This document shows positions 7,575 to 15,185 of a DNA stretch of 24,460 nucleotides, piece by piece. The notes beneath the pieces are model-generated. The model had not been told where the DNA came from, did no database searches, and was given only the letters and a program-made list of their open reading frames with translations. The stretch comes from Bacillota bacterium (GTDB taxonomy: Bacteria; Bacillota; Clostridia; Acetivibrionales; DSM-1351), in NCBI GenBank assembly GCA_023393115.1, contig JAEWMS010000088.1:1-24460 (forward strand), given 5' to 3'. The number at the start of each line of letters is the position of its first letter. The stretch's first letter is position 1. The position numbers were made by a program, and so were the translations under genes.

Positions 7575-8138
7575 TTATTGTCCAATCTTAAAATACACTT
7601 TACTTGATTCGTTATTACTTTCAAGCATAGGCTTAATTTTCTCCCATGATGTATAAATACTTGACTCCCTTTTTTCAAAACTCAGCAAAATATCACCTTT
7701 ATCATATGGCTCAAATTGGTTATCTGGTAAATATTTTTCAAACAATAATTTTATTGACTTTTCATCCCCTGAAACTTTAGCTTGGAGTCTAACAATTGTT
7801 TGAAATCCATCAATATTTAATTTTGAAAAATACTTATTATCTTCTTTATATATTGAAATTGTGTAAAACATATTTTGGTCTGGAGGAGCATATTCAGAGA
7901 AAGTATAACTCCCTATCCATGATTCTAAAGAAGAAGAATCATTCTTAGTACCATCATTTGTATAATTAACTATTGGATTTTCATAGTCTGTACATGAAAG
8001 CTGTGTCGAAGGCGCACTCGTAGGCTTTAATGTTGATGATTGATTTAATGAATTATCTATTTTTGAACAACCCATAAATGAGCTTAAGACAGATACATAA
8101 ATTACTATATATACTAGCAACTTCTTTGAAATGTTCAT
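7575..8138 (-). CDS. Putative lipoprotein, resembles DUF5991 family
   Basis: This is a 187-residue predicted lipoprotein. A lysine-containing N-terminus and hydrophobic stretch (about 7-20) lead to a lipobox-like SFMGC with the lipidated cysteine at position 24. A Ser/Thr/Asn-rich linker (25-70) follows. The C-terminal region from WIGSYTF (about 74) to about 180 is rich in beta strands, with LEKYLPDN-like and GDILLSFEK patterns that I associate with the DUF5991 family of unknown function; this is from memory and not a search. Its start codon overlaps the stop of the lytic transglycosylase gene (ATGA), so the two are translationally coupled. An outside-membrane partner or immunity-type role for that enzyme is a hypothesis only. 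Confidence 0.8.
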   Translation of the reverse strand: MNISKKLLVYIVIYVSVLSSFMGCSKIDNSLNQSSTLKPTSAPSTQLSCTDYENPIVNYTNDGTKNDSSSLESWIGSYTFSEYAPPDQNMFYTISIYKEDNKYFSKLNIDGFQTIVRLQAKVSGDEKSIKLLFEKYLPDNQFEPYDKGDILLSFEKRESSIYTSWEKIKPMLESNNESSKVYFKIGQ

Positions 8139-9556
8139 TTCTTTTCACCCATTTCTTGATTTGTTTTTTTATACTTATTTCTTGTATCAACAACTTTTTG
8201 AGCTGCTTCACCCTTAGTAATTATACCGTCCTTATTTATGTCAAGAACGGAATTTTGCTTATAAACTATACCATAACTTAAACTTTTTGCGAGTTCTTCG
8301 CTTGAATCTTTAATTCCGAGTATGAAATCGTTATCTTTTCCGACTGCTATTGGCATAAGTACAACCATATAAGCATCTTCAATATTGCGGATTTTTCCTG
8401 CATATGGTTTATAATACTCATACACATAATCTAGTTGCTTCACTGCTGACATCTTTGCTAAAGCCTTTGTGGTTGTTCCTAGATCTTTCGCTGTGCTAGG
8501 CATAAACTGAATCAGACCTGTAGCTCCAGAAATTTTATTCACACAAGACGGATCAATACCGTTTGATTCAAAAGCCATTATACCCATTAAATCATCTGGG
8601 TCGATTTGTAGTTTTCTACTTATTTCAAGTACTTTCGCTTTAAAATCAGCAGTTACATACTTTCCAGTCCATTCATAATCAAATACCTCATTAGTACCAG
8701 TGTCTCCTTCACCCGTCCCTTTATCATTTTCTTTCCCCTTTTCCGACCGCCCATCAGGTGGTCCATCTTCACCCATACCCCATCTATATTTTCCATCATC
8801 ATTATCTTTCTGATCAACTTCTTCCTTCTCATCGTCCTTAATATCATCATTCTTTTTAGGTTGTTCATTTTTATTTGAACCTTGTTCTTCCTTTTTGCTC
8901 ACATTTCTAAGCTCATACTTACCTTCTTTTTTAGTAACAGAAACATAACCTGTTTTAGATAACTCCAATGCCAATTTTATGACTAGAACACCTCTTGATA
9001 CACTGTTAAAAATACCAAAAAGTGAATTATCTTCCTTGTTAAGTATCGATTCTAGATCATTTAATTGAGATTCTGTTAATTTACCATTTTTTTTAACTTG
9101 GTCAATTACATCATTAACTATATCCTTTATAAGATCCTCATCCAACTTTTTATCTACGTATTTCTTAAATGAAATTGAACTATTTTTTTGTGTATCATAA
9201 GCAAGATTCGCTACTACATTATTATTATCAGCCATTTGGTTAATATTTCTATTTCTTGAATTCGACAACATTATGGTATTTTCCTCTAATTGTGTTTCAC
9301 CATTTCTACTTTCTTTATTATTATGGGAAAGATGTTCTTTCTGACCTTGAGCAATGTATATGTCCTTTTTCGCTTGCCCTGCCTTCGGATTTACATCCTG
9401 ACTTTTCTTCTGAATTGATTGTTGAATAATATTTTGATTAAACTGGGCAAGTGTTACTTGCTTAATCTCTCCAGTTATCCCCATCTTTTCTAGCTGTTCC
9501 TGCTGCCTTGCTTTTTTAATAAATAACAATGCTTCATTGTATTTCACTCCAAACAT
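8135..9556 (-). CDS. Lytic transglycosylase-domain protein with EF-hand-like loop and no signal peptide
   Basis: This 473-residue protein carries a C-terminal SLT/GEWL lysozyme-like domain (about 300-400). The candidate catalytic Glu is E330 in MAFESNG, and GATGLIQFMPSTA (344-356) is the family hallmark. The enzyme would cleave peptidoglycan glycan strands. Residues 1-130 are polar and helical, 130-220 form a helical domain, and 222-290 are a low-complexity K/E/D/G linker. Near the C-terminus DINKDGIITKGE (439-450) fits a single EF-hand or dockerin-like calcium loop (D439, N441, D443, E450). No N-terminal signal peptide is visible. The chosen ATG lacks a clear ribosome binding site, and the frame stays open about 21 codons upstream without ATG, GTG or TTG, so the true start is uncertain. 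It overlaps the lipoprotein gene by 4 bases. Confidence 0.82.
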   Translation of the reverse strand: MFGVKYNEALLFIKKARQQEQLEKMGITGEIKQVTLAQFNQNIIQQSIQKKSQDVNPKAGQAKKDIYIAQGQKEHLSHNNKESRNGETQLEENTIMLSNSRNRNINQMADNNNVVANLAYDTQKNSSISFKKYVDKKLDEDLIKDIVNDVIDQVKKNGKLTESQLNDLESILNKEDNSLFGIFNSVSRGVLVIKLALELSKTGYVSVTKKEGKYELRNVSKKEEQGSNKNEQPKKNDDIKDDEKEEVDQKDNDDGKYRWGMGEDGPPDGRSEKGKENDKGTGEGDTGTNEVFDYEWTGKYVTADFKAKVLEISRKLQIDPDDLMGIMAFESNGIDPSCVNKISGATGLIQFMPSTAKDLGTTTKALAKMSAVKQLDYVYEYYKPYAGKIRNIEDAYMVVLMPIAVGKDNDFILGIKDSSEELAKSLSYGIVYKQNSVLDINKDGIITKGEAAQKVVDTRNKYKKTNQEMGEKK

Positions 9557-9777
9557 ATACTTTTTTAAGTTTTTGAGCCAAAATACCTCTCGGTATTCAT
9601 TGCACTCTGCTTATAAAGTAAATATTCGAGCGAATTTAACAACTTAATAATTTAACAAGTGGATTTTTTTTTGCTACCGTTGATATTTCCGACCTTATTT
9701 GATTTGCTTTATTAAGATGCTAAATATTTTATCAATAGTACTCCCGTATAGCTCGTATCAATGAGTCGGATAAAAAA

Positions 9778-9818
9778 ATAAAAACAAAACCAGCTAGAAC
9801 AACTGGTTTTGTTTTATT
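9778..9818. terminator. Bidirectional terminator after the nitrilase-family gene
   Basis: AAAACAAAACCAG (9781-9793) pairs perfectly with CTGGTTTTGTTTT (9803-9815), 13 bp, with T runs on both strands. It ends the ecfA2-ecfT-truA-hydrolase transcript about 25 bases past the last stop codon. Confidence 0.88.
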
Positions 9819-9843
9819 TTCCGTGCTTCAAAAGTTGGCATAC

Positions 9844-10578
9844 TTACTGTACTACTTCTCCTATCCACTCTCCGTTCATTTTACGAGCTATTAGCACTCC
9901 TGAATCAGTCCCATTAAGTTCTGCCACCAAACTTCCGCTTTGCGACCACACACCGCTTCTCCCACCCGTCTGTGTATTCCAGTATTCTCCGCAGAAATTA
10001 GCCATCATTACAGTCATTGAGTGTTTTTGTGCGTAGCTGCTTAACTGTTCGTGAGCCTCATTTATTGATTTCTCCGAATAGCAAATACTTGCAATATAGA
10101 CAGTTGCGCCGGAAGACTTTGCATTCTCAGGATGAACAGGATTTGTTATATCCGCACATATAGCCAGACTAATGTATTCGTTGCCAAGCCTTACCGGTGG
10201 ATTAGGACTTAAATTCGGTGTGAAAACTTCCTCTTCTCCGGTATGTAGAAATTGCTTGGTATATATTGAATGAGTTTTATTGGGGAATATAATGAATGCC
10301 CCAATATGTAAACTGGAAGATAGCTTTATTGGAGCGCCTGCAACGATAACAATGTTATTGTTAGCCGCTAACTCGTATAATTCATTAAGTCTGGAGTCGT
10401 CTTCACTAAATGAAAGCTCACTTGCCCGCTCCCTTACATAACCCGTAATAGACAATTCAGGAAATACAATTAACTCAGCTCCATGTTTGGCTGCAAGCTT
10501 AATGAGCTTGTAATGTTCATTTAAATTGAGTTGAATTTCTCCGTCCTTTGGATGAATTTGTGCTATTGCAATATTCAT
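9844..10578 (-). CDS. Carbon-nitrogen hydrolase (nitrilase superfamily)
   Basis: This is a 244-residue cytoplasmic amidase-type hydrolase. The nitrilase catalytic triad is present: E41 in VFPELSITGY, K108 in YTKQFLHTGEEE and C141 in LAICADI. The alpha-beta-beta-alpha fold pattern is complete, although the protein is slightly shorter than typical members (about 260-300 residues), ending with SGSLVAELNGTDSGVLIARK. The exact amide or nitrile substrate cannot be read from the sequence. The start is supported by GGAGGG close to the ATG. It follows truA after 49 bases and ends at a strong terminator, so it appears to be the last gene of the ecfA2-ecfT-truA unit. Confidence 0.93.
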   Translation of the reverse strand: MNIAIAQIHPKDGEIQLNLNEHYKLIKLAAKHGAELIVFPELSITGYVRERASELSFSEDDSRLNELYELAANNNIVIVAGAPIKLSSSLHIGAFIIFPNKTHSIYTKQFLHTGEEEVFTPNLSPNPPVRLGNEYISLAICADITNPVHPENAKSSGATVYIASICYSEKSINEAHEQLSSYAQKHSMTVMMANFCGEYWNTQTGGRSGVWSQSGSLVAELNGTDSGVLIARKMNGEWIGEVVQ

Positions 10579-10627
10579 ATGCCCTCCAAACCAACCTCGT
10601 TATCGTTTTTCATATTAAGTATCCAGC

Positions 10628-11365
10628 TCAATAATATATTTCCATTAGATATAACCCCTGCGCCGGAGCTGTTTTCCCGGCTTTCGTCCGGTCAAGTCCG
10701 CTAATTATTCCGGGAATATCAGCTTCCTTGAGCTTCCCCATCCCTACATAAATCAAGGTCCCTGCGATTATCCTTACCATATTGTAAAGGAAACCGTTTC
10801 CTGTAACCTCAAGCTCAATGATATTATCCTCCCTTTTAACTACAATCATGCTGTAGATTTCCCTGACAGTACTGCGGACTTGCCCTCCCGTGGCCTGAAA
10901 AGCTGCAAAATCATGTTCTCCGATAAAATGTGCCGCAGCTTTTCTCATCTGTTCGAAATCCAGCTCCGGCCTCACATGACATGCCCTGTTGCGCATTAAT
11001 GCAGACTGGTGGGCCGAGTTTGATATGAGATACCTATACTTCTTTCCCTTGGAGGAATATCTGGCGTGAAAGTTTTCAGGCACGTCTTCTGATTTCTGAA
11101 CAACAATATCCTCAGGCAGCAAATTGTTTAAAGCATATGAAAACTTTTCGCCGGGAATGGTGGAATCAGTCAGAAAATGCGCAACCTGCCCATAAGCATG
11201 AACACCAACGTCTGTTCTGCTACAGCCTACAACCCCAGTTTGAATCCCAAGCAGTTTCGAAAGAGCCTTCTCAACCTTTTCCTGAACCGTTACGGCATTC
11301 TTCTGAATCTGCCAGCCATGATAGTTTGTCCCGTCATATTCTATAGTTAATTTGATATTCCGCAT
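10628..11365 (-). CDS. truA: tRNA pseudouridine(38-40) synthase
   Basis: TruA converts uridines 38-40 in the tRNA anticodon arm to pseudouridine. The 245-residue length is normal. The catalytic aspartate is D52 in GCSRTDVGVHA. Other family segments are IEYDGTNYHGWQIQ near the N-terminus, ARYSSKGKKYRY and GNGFLYNMVRIIAGTL. The ribosome binding site is GGTGG a few bases before ATG. The 60-base gap from ecfT consists largely of a 14-nt tandem repeat (11378-11419). Linkage to ecfT is typical for Firmicutes; the usual downstream rplM is not adjacent here. Confidence 0.97.
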   Translation of the reverse strand: MRNIKLTIEYDGTNYHGWQIQKNAVTVQEKVEKALSKLLGIQTGVVGCSRTDVGVHAYGQVAHFLTDSTIPGEKFSYALNNLLPEDIVVQKSEDVPENFHARYSSKGKKYRYLISNSAHQSALMRNRACHVRPELDFEQMRKAAAHFIGEHDFAAFQATGGQVRSTVREIYSMIVVKREDNIIELEVTGNGFLYNMVRIIAGTLIYVGMGKLKEADIPGIISGLDRTKAGKTAPAQGLYLMEIYY

Positions 11366-11377
11366 GTTACCACCAAC

Positions 11378-11419
11378 TTTTCACTCTTCACAATTCACTC
11401 TTCACAATTCACTCTTCAC
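11378..11419 (-). repeat. Three tandem 14-nt (heptad-based) repeats between ecfT and truA
   Basis: On the minus strand GTGAAGAGTGAATT occurs twice, followed by GTGAAGAGTGAAAA. Each unit is itself two 7-mers of the form GTGAANN. They fill most of the 60-base ecfT-truA gap. Related degenerate heptads appear upstream of ecfA1 (about 21505-21565) and downstream of rpsI (about 60-110). Confidence 0.85.
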
Positions 11420-11425
11420 TTACCA

Positions 11426-12229
11426 CTACCACACCATACTCTGCATTACCATCACCCAAGCAATAAACACTACGGTTATTGCCGATACAATAAGATCATA
11501 CTTTGTAAGGCTCAGCTGCTTCATCCTTGTTCTGCCTTCACTGCCTCTGTAGCACCTTGCCTCCATTGCGGTAGCAAGCTCATCAGCCCTTCGGAACGCG
11601 CTGATAAACAACGGAATTAGAACAGGAATAAAGCTTTTAGCGCGTTGCACCATGTTTCCGCTGTCAAAGTCGGCTCCTCTTGAGGATTGAGCCTTAATAA
11701 TCTTATCAGTTTCCTCCAGCAAGGTGGGTATAAATCTCAGTGCTATAGTCATCATCATAGCGATCTCATGAACAGGCACCTTAATCCTTCTCAATGGCCC
11801 CATAAGCTTTTCTATTCCGTCGGTTAAGGCGATAGGTGTGGTAGTATATGTTAGCAGGCTGGCAATAATAATTAGCAAAAATAGGCGTATTGACATTTTA
11901 ACTGCTGTGTCCACACCCTCATAGGTCATTTTGAGAAATCCGAGCTCAAAAATCGGAGTACCCCCGATTGTAAACATATTAATAACCCCTGCAAAGATAA
12001 CTATGAATATTACAGGCTTTATACCCTTCAAGACAAATTTGAAGGGTATATTTGCTGACACAATAGTCAATGCTGTAAAAAGTGTAAGTAAAAGATATCC
12101 CCAGTAGGTAGTTACTAAAAATATAAATATCATCATTACAAATGTCAGTATAATCTTTGTTCTGGGGTCAGACTTATGAATCAATGAATCCCCGGGGACA
12201 TACTGACCGATTGTTATATCTCGTATCAT
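11426..12229 (-). CDS. ecfT: ECF transporter transmembrane (T) component
   Basis: EcfT is the membrane scaffold that couples ATP hydrolysis by EcfA1/EcfA2 to interchangeable vitamin- or metal-binding S components. The protein has 267 residues with about five to six membrane segments. The coupling-helix motifs are SRGADF (183-188) and ARCYRG (224-229), corresponding to the two Ala-Arg-Gly-type signatures of the family; both are slightly altered (SRG and ARC). I chose the ATG at 12229 because GGAG lies seven bases upstream; an in-frame ATG four codons earlier has a poorer site. It lies between ecfA2 (69-base gap) and truA. No S component is in the window, so it must be encoded elsewhere (group II ECF). 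Confidence 0.95.
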   Translation of the reverse strand: MIRDITIGQYVPGDSLIHKSDPRTKIILTFVMMIFIFLVTTYWGYLLLTLFTALTIVSANIPFKFVLKGIKPVIFIVIFAGVINMFTIGGTPIFELGFLKMTYEGVDTAVKMSIRLFLLIIIASLLTYTTTPIALTDGIEKLMGPLRRIKVPVHEIAMMMTIALRFIPTLLEETDKIIKAQSSRGADFDSGNMVQRAKSFIPVLIPLFISAFRRADELATAMEARCYRGSEGRTRMKQLSLTKYDLIVSAITVVFIAWVMVMQSMVW

Positions 12230-12298
12230 TATAATCTCCATTCCGCCGTCTTGCAGTACCTTGAGCAGTAGTGCATAAGATTTTTACCTATAACACAA

Positions 12299-13141
12299 CT
12301 ATACCTTTAAATGCTTTTTAAGCTCTTCTACAGCTGCCTCTACCGTAAAGATGTTTTCATCGATATCCGGCATTATAGTCTTAAGCCTCTTTACAAGGTA
12401 TGTTATCTGAGGCGCTGAAAGTCCAATTTTTTCAAGTGCTTCAGGTTGCGTGTAAACCTCTCGTGACTGTTTATCCATAAAAACCGTTCCCTGATTCATC
12501 ACTATTACTCTTTGCGCCAGTTTTGCTATATCCTCCATACTGTGTGATACCAGTATTATTGTCATATTAAAGTCTTTATGCAGCTTCTTGATATACCCGA
12601 AAATCTCATCCCGCCCACTTGGGTCCAGGCCTGCAGTTGGCTCATCAAGCACTAATATTTTTGGCATCATTGCAACTACTCCGGCTATGGCCACTCTACG
12701 TTTCTGGCCTCCCGAAAGCTCGAAGGGTGATTTTTCAAGCAATGATTCATTTAACCCCACTGAATGCAGCGCAGAAATAACTCTCTGTTGGATTTCCTCT
12801 TCCTTAAGTCCCTGCTTCTGAAGTCCGAATGAAATATCCTTTTTAACTGTATCCTCAAACAACTGGTGCTCAGGGTACTGAAAAACTATACCCACCTGAC
12901 GTCTTAATTCCTTCAGGTCTCTTTGTTTTGTATCAATACCGTTTATTGTTACTCTGCCCCCTGTGGGCTTTAAAATACCGTTAAGGTGCTGGATAAGAGT
13001 GGATTTCCCAGATCCGGTATGCCCGATAATTCCAATAAATTCACCGTCATTTATATTAATATTTATATCATGCAAAGCATTTTTCTCGAAAGGACCGCCG
13101 TTTGAATAAGTATACGACAGGGCTTCTATATTAATCGGCAT
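12299..13141 (-). CDS. ecfA2: ECF transporter ATP-binding protein EcfA2
   Basis: This is one of the two ATPases of the ECF energizing module, about 280 residues. Motifs are Walker A GHTGSGKST (40-48), Q-loop Q88 in FQYPEHQLF, signature LSGGQKRR (142-149), Walker B ILVLDE (162-167) and H200 in VSHSMED. The EcfA2 identity follows from the IEALSYTYSNGGPFEKNAL start and its position before ecfT. I chose ATG 13141, placed five bases after GGGAG, over the in-frame ATG at 13153 that overlaps this site. Unlike in many Firmicutes it is not next to ecfA1, which lies 7.5 kb upstream. It has its own predicted promoter (13225-13252) and a leader that is almost wholly the 58-bp repeat. Confidence 0.96.
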   Translation of the reverse strand: MPINIEALSYTYSNGGPFEKNALHDINININDGEFIGIIGHTGSGKSTLIQHLNGILKPTGGRVTINGIDTKQRDLKELRRQVGIVFQYPEHQLFEDTVKKDISFGLQKQGLKEEEIQQRVISALHSVGLNESLLEKSPFELSGGQKRRVAIAGVVAMMPKILVLDEPTAGLDPSGRDEIFGYIKKLHKDFNMTIILVSHSMEDIAKLAQRVIVMNQGTVFMDKQSREVYTQPEALEKIGLSAPQITYLVKRLKTIMPDIDENIFTVEAAVEELKKHLKV

Positions 13142-13146
13142 ATTTT

Positions 13147-13204
13147 CTCCCATCTACGCACATAGCGCGAACACAAATAGTTACGGAAAGACATGTAGTG
13201 GCTT
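13147..13204 (-). repeat. Dispersed 5'UTR repeat, copy B (upstream of ecfA2)
   Basis: This is the second copy of the 58-bp element also found at 3768-3825 (51 of 58 identical). It spans from shortly after the predicted start site to the GGGAG ribosome binding site of ecfA2. The hairpin region is TTCGCG-CTATG-TGCGTA, a partly compensated version of the perfect stem in copy A. A 27-codon frame (13126-13209) runs through it and over the ecfA2 start. Confidence 0.85.
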
Positions 13205-13224
13205 TTCATATATATTTTCATTTT

Positions 13225-13252
13225 ATATTACCACAACTATACATATTGTAAA
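13225..13252 (-). promoter_or_regulatory. Putative promoter for ecfA2-ecfT-truA-hydrolase
   Basis: On the minus strand TTTACA (13247-13252), a 16-base spacer and TAATAT (13225-13230) predict a start near 13218 and a leader of about 77 nt. No terminator is visible between the end of the Dlt-like operon (13269) and this promoter, so read-through is also possible. Confidence 0.5.
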
Positions 13253-13268
13253 AGTGAATAGCGAAGAG

Positions 13269-15101
13269 TTACTGTATGGATATCATTTTAATTAGTTCTT
13301 CTGGGGAAATATCTTCGGTAATGCCATACCTCTTCATGGCTCTGAGTGATTGTGGTAATCCCTTGATCACTGTATTGGTCCCGGACTGTACCGTAAATGT
13401 AGCCTTAATATCCATTCTACCCAGGACTACCTCCGTCAGGGTATTATATTTTCCAAGAGGATATGCCAGTGCCGTCATTTCAGTACCTGTCCCCTCCAAA
13501 ATCTCTTTTTGAGAGCTGGAGATATCATTTTTTAGTAACGAAATATAGTCTGATTCTTTTTCTTTTTCAAATGGCATAATATTCGATCTGGCCTTTCCTT
13601 GTTCAAAGGCTGACCATTGATGCATATCAAAGGTATGACTCTGAATGTCAATCAATCCCGAATCAATCATTTCTCTGGCCTGTTCATAGCTGAAATGTGG
13701 AGTGATATTGTTATCAGTGCTTTTATATTTATCCTTTCCCACTGAGACTCCAATTACAAATATTGTGGCCTTCATGTTGTACTTTTCAAGAATCGGATAT
13801 GCCAGTTCATAATTGCTTGTATAACCGTCATCAAAGGTAATGAGAACAGGCTTATCCGGCAATTCAACACCCTTTTCCACATAATCTATTAGCTGAGTTA
13901 TTGAAATACCGGTATAACCCTCTTCAGAAAGCGCCTTGATTTGATTTTCAAATTGTTCAGCAGATATAACAAGTGAATTATCAGATTTCTGAACAGCCAG
14001 GTCATGGTACATCAATACTGGAACCCTTTTAGTGTAGCTGCTGTCATCCATTTTGACAACTTTTGCTACTGCCTCAGCCTGTTTTTCTGCATTTTCAGAG
14101 GTTACCAAAACTCCAATGTCATCAGGTTTATATATTTCATTGTCATCAAATATCTTTGCCAGCGCCATTTTACCCATTGCATTTCTGAAATGAGTACTGT
14201 CATAAAAGAAACGATAGTCCGAAGTCAATGAATTGGTTGAAAAATCCCAGAAATCGGTTATCTCGGCTAAACGAGTATAAACCTCCTTCAATTCCTCAGG
14301 ACTAAAGTTCTGTACATACTCGTTATACATGGGCGGAAACAGTACCAGCAAATTTATATTATTCTTGTCACAAAGCTCCTTAATCAACGATACATCAGCT
14401 ATAAGCTCGTCAATACTTGCAAGCTTATGCCTGTCCTTCGGATAGTTCTTAAATACCGGATATTTTTCCAGATATGCCTCAGTATCCTGAATATTCTCAA
14501 TATCCCTTACTGACTTGTCATATGCCCCGGTTGAAACCTCAAACACCTTGTACTTGTTTTGCAGGTAAGAATCATTCTTATAGGCTCTCAGCTTCTCGAC
14601 AGCATAACTTGGATTGGCAAAAAGATATCTTTTATAGAAGTCAAACTGTGAAGATTGTTCTGTCTTGTAATGCAGACTGCCTGTATAAGGGTCAGATTCC
14701 ACCTTGTATCTCATTGCGTTTATAAAGCCTAGGTTCAATACAAGATTCTTTACTTCATAATTATTTATTATATATTGTGTAGTCTGCTTAACATCGTACA
14801 TATCTGCCCCATACATGAATAAATTGTAGAACTTTGCATTCATGTACTTGTCAAGCTGTTCAACTGGAAACGAAGAGGTTGAGGAGCTCCCCACAATAAA
14901 AGAATCATATTCACCCTTATGCTGATCCATATAAGCTATTTTTGCAACTCTGGGATTCTTGGTAAAATCATATTCGTACCATTTCATCACGCGGTCTCCA
15001 AAGGCTCCGAAGGGATCCACCAATATATTCAAACCGGCTATTCCTGCTACCAGAAGTAACACCGTCAATATAAACATGACAAACCATTTCTTAGATGACA
15101 T
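13269..15101 (-). CDS. SGNH-hydrolase (DltD-like) fused to NodB polysaccharide deacetylase
   Basis: This is a 610-residue two-domain envelope protein. An N-terminal membrane anchor (about 6-28) is followed by an extracellular SGNH/DltD-like domain (about 30-325) with nucleophile motif GSSST (71-75) and the Asp/His pair D301 and H304 in DSTHF. A linker (about 326-358) leads to a NodB carbohydrate esterase 4 domain (360-600): TFDDG (422-426), the metal-ligand motif HTFDMH with H489 and H494, and AYPLGKY (546-552). All key residues are present, so both activities look intact. The SGNH part would act with the MBOAT on an acyl group, and the NodB part would remove N-acetyl groups outside the cell. 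The start follows AAGGAG. It is the last gene of the Dlt-like operon. Confidence 0.9.
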   Translation of the reverse strand: MSSKKWFVMFILTVLLLVAGIAGLNILVDPFGAFGDRVMKWYEYDFTKNPRVAKIAYMDQHKGEYDSFIVGSSSTSSFPVEQLDKYMNAKFYNLFMYGADMYDVKQTTQYIINNYEVKNLVLNLGFINAMRYKVESDPYTGSLHYKTEQSSQFDFYKRYLFANPSYAVEKLRAYKNDSYLQNKYKVFEVSTGAYDKSVRDIENIQDTEAYLEKYPVFKNYPKDRHKLASIDELIADVSLIKELCDKNNINLLVLFPPMYNEYVQNFSPEELKEVYTRLAEITDFWDFSTNSLTSDYRFFYDSTHFRNAMGKMALAKIFDDNEIYKPDDIGVLVTSENAEKQAEAVAKVVKMDDSSYTKRVPVLMYHDLAVQKSDNSLVISAEQFENQIKALSEEGYTGISITQLIDYVEKGVELPDKPVLITFDDGYTSNYELAYPILEKYNMKATIFVIGVSVGKDKYKSTDNNITPHFSYEQAREMIDSGLIDIQSHTFDMHQWSAFEQGKARSNIMPFEKEKESDYISLLKNDISSSQKEILEGTGTEMTALAYPLGKYNTLTEVVLGRMDIKATFTVQSGTNTVIKGLPQSLRAMKRYGITEDISPEELIKMISIQ

Positions 15102-15185
15102 TTCTATCTCCTTAATATTACCTGTAAATCAAAACTGCTATTAATATCAAAAGCTTCTTTACTATAGCTTTCTGTATATATAACA

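Noticed and set aside
8207..8242. Calling the transglycosylase a cellulosomal dockerin protein
   Set aside because: Only one calcium loop is present, without the second repeat or the recognition residues, and there is no signal peptide.
8653..8868. Methionine- and lysine-rich minus-strand frame inside the transglycosylase gene
   Set aside because: It is an artefact of the low-complexity K/E/D linker read in another frame.
11378..11419. CRISPR-like array
   Set aside because: The 14-nt units are directly tandem with no spacers, and no cas genes are present.
13141..13153. Upstream ATG of ecfA2 (MGENMPI) as the start
   Set aside because: This ATG overlaps the GGGAG ribosome binding site that is ideally placed for the next ATG, and it lies within the repeated leader element.
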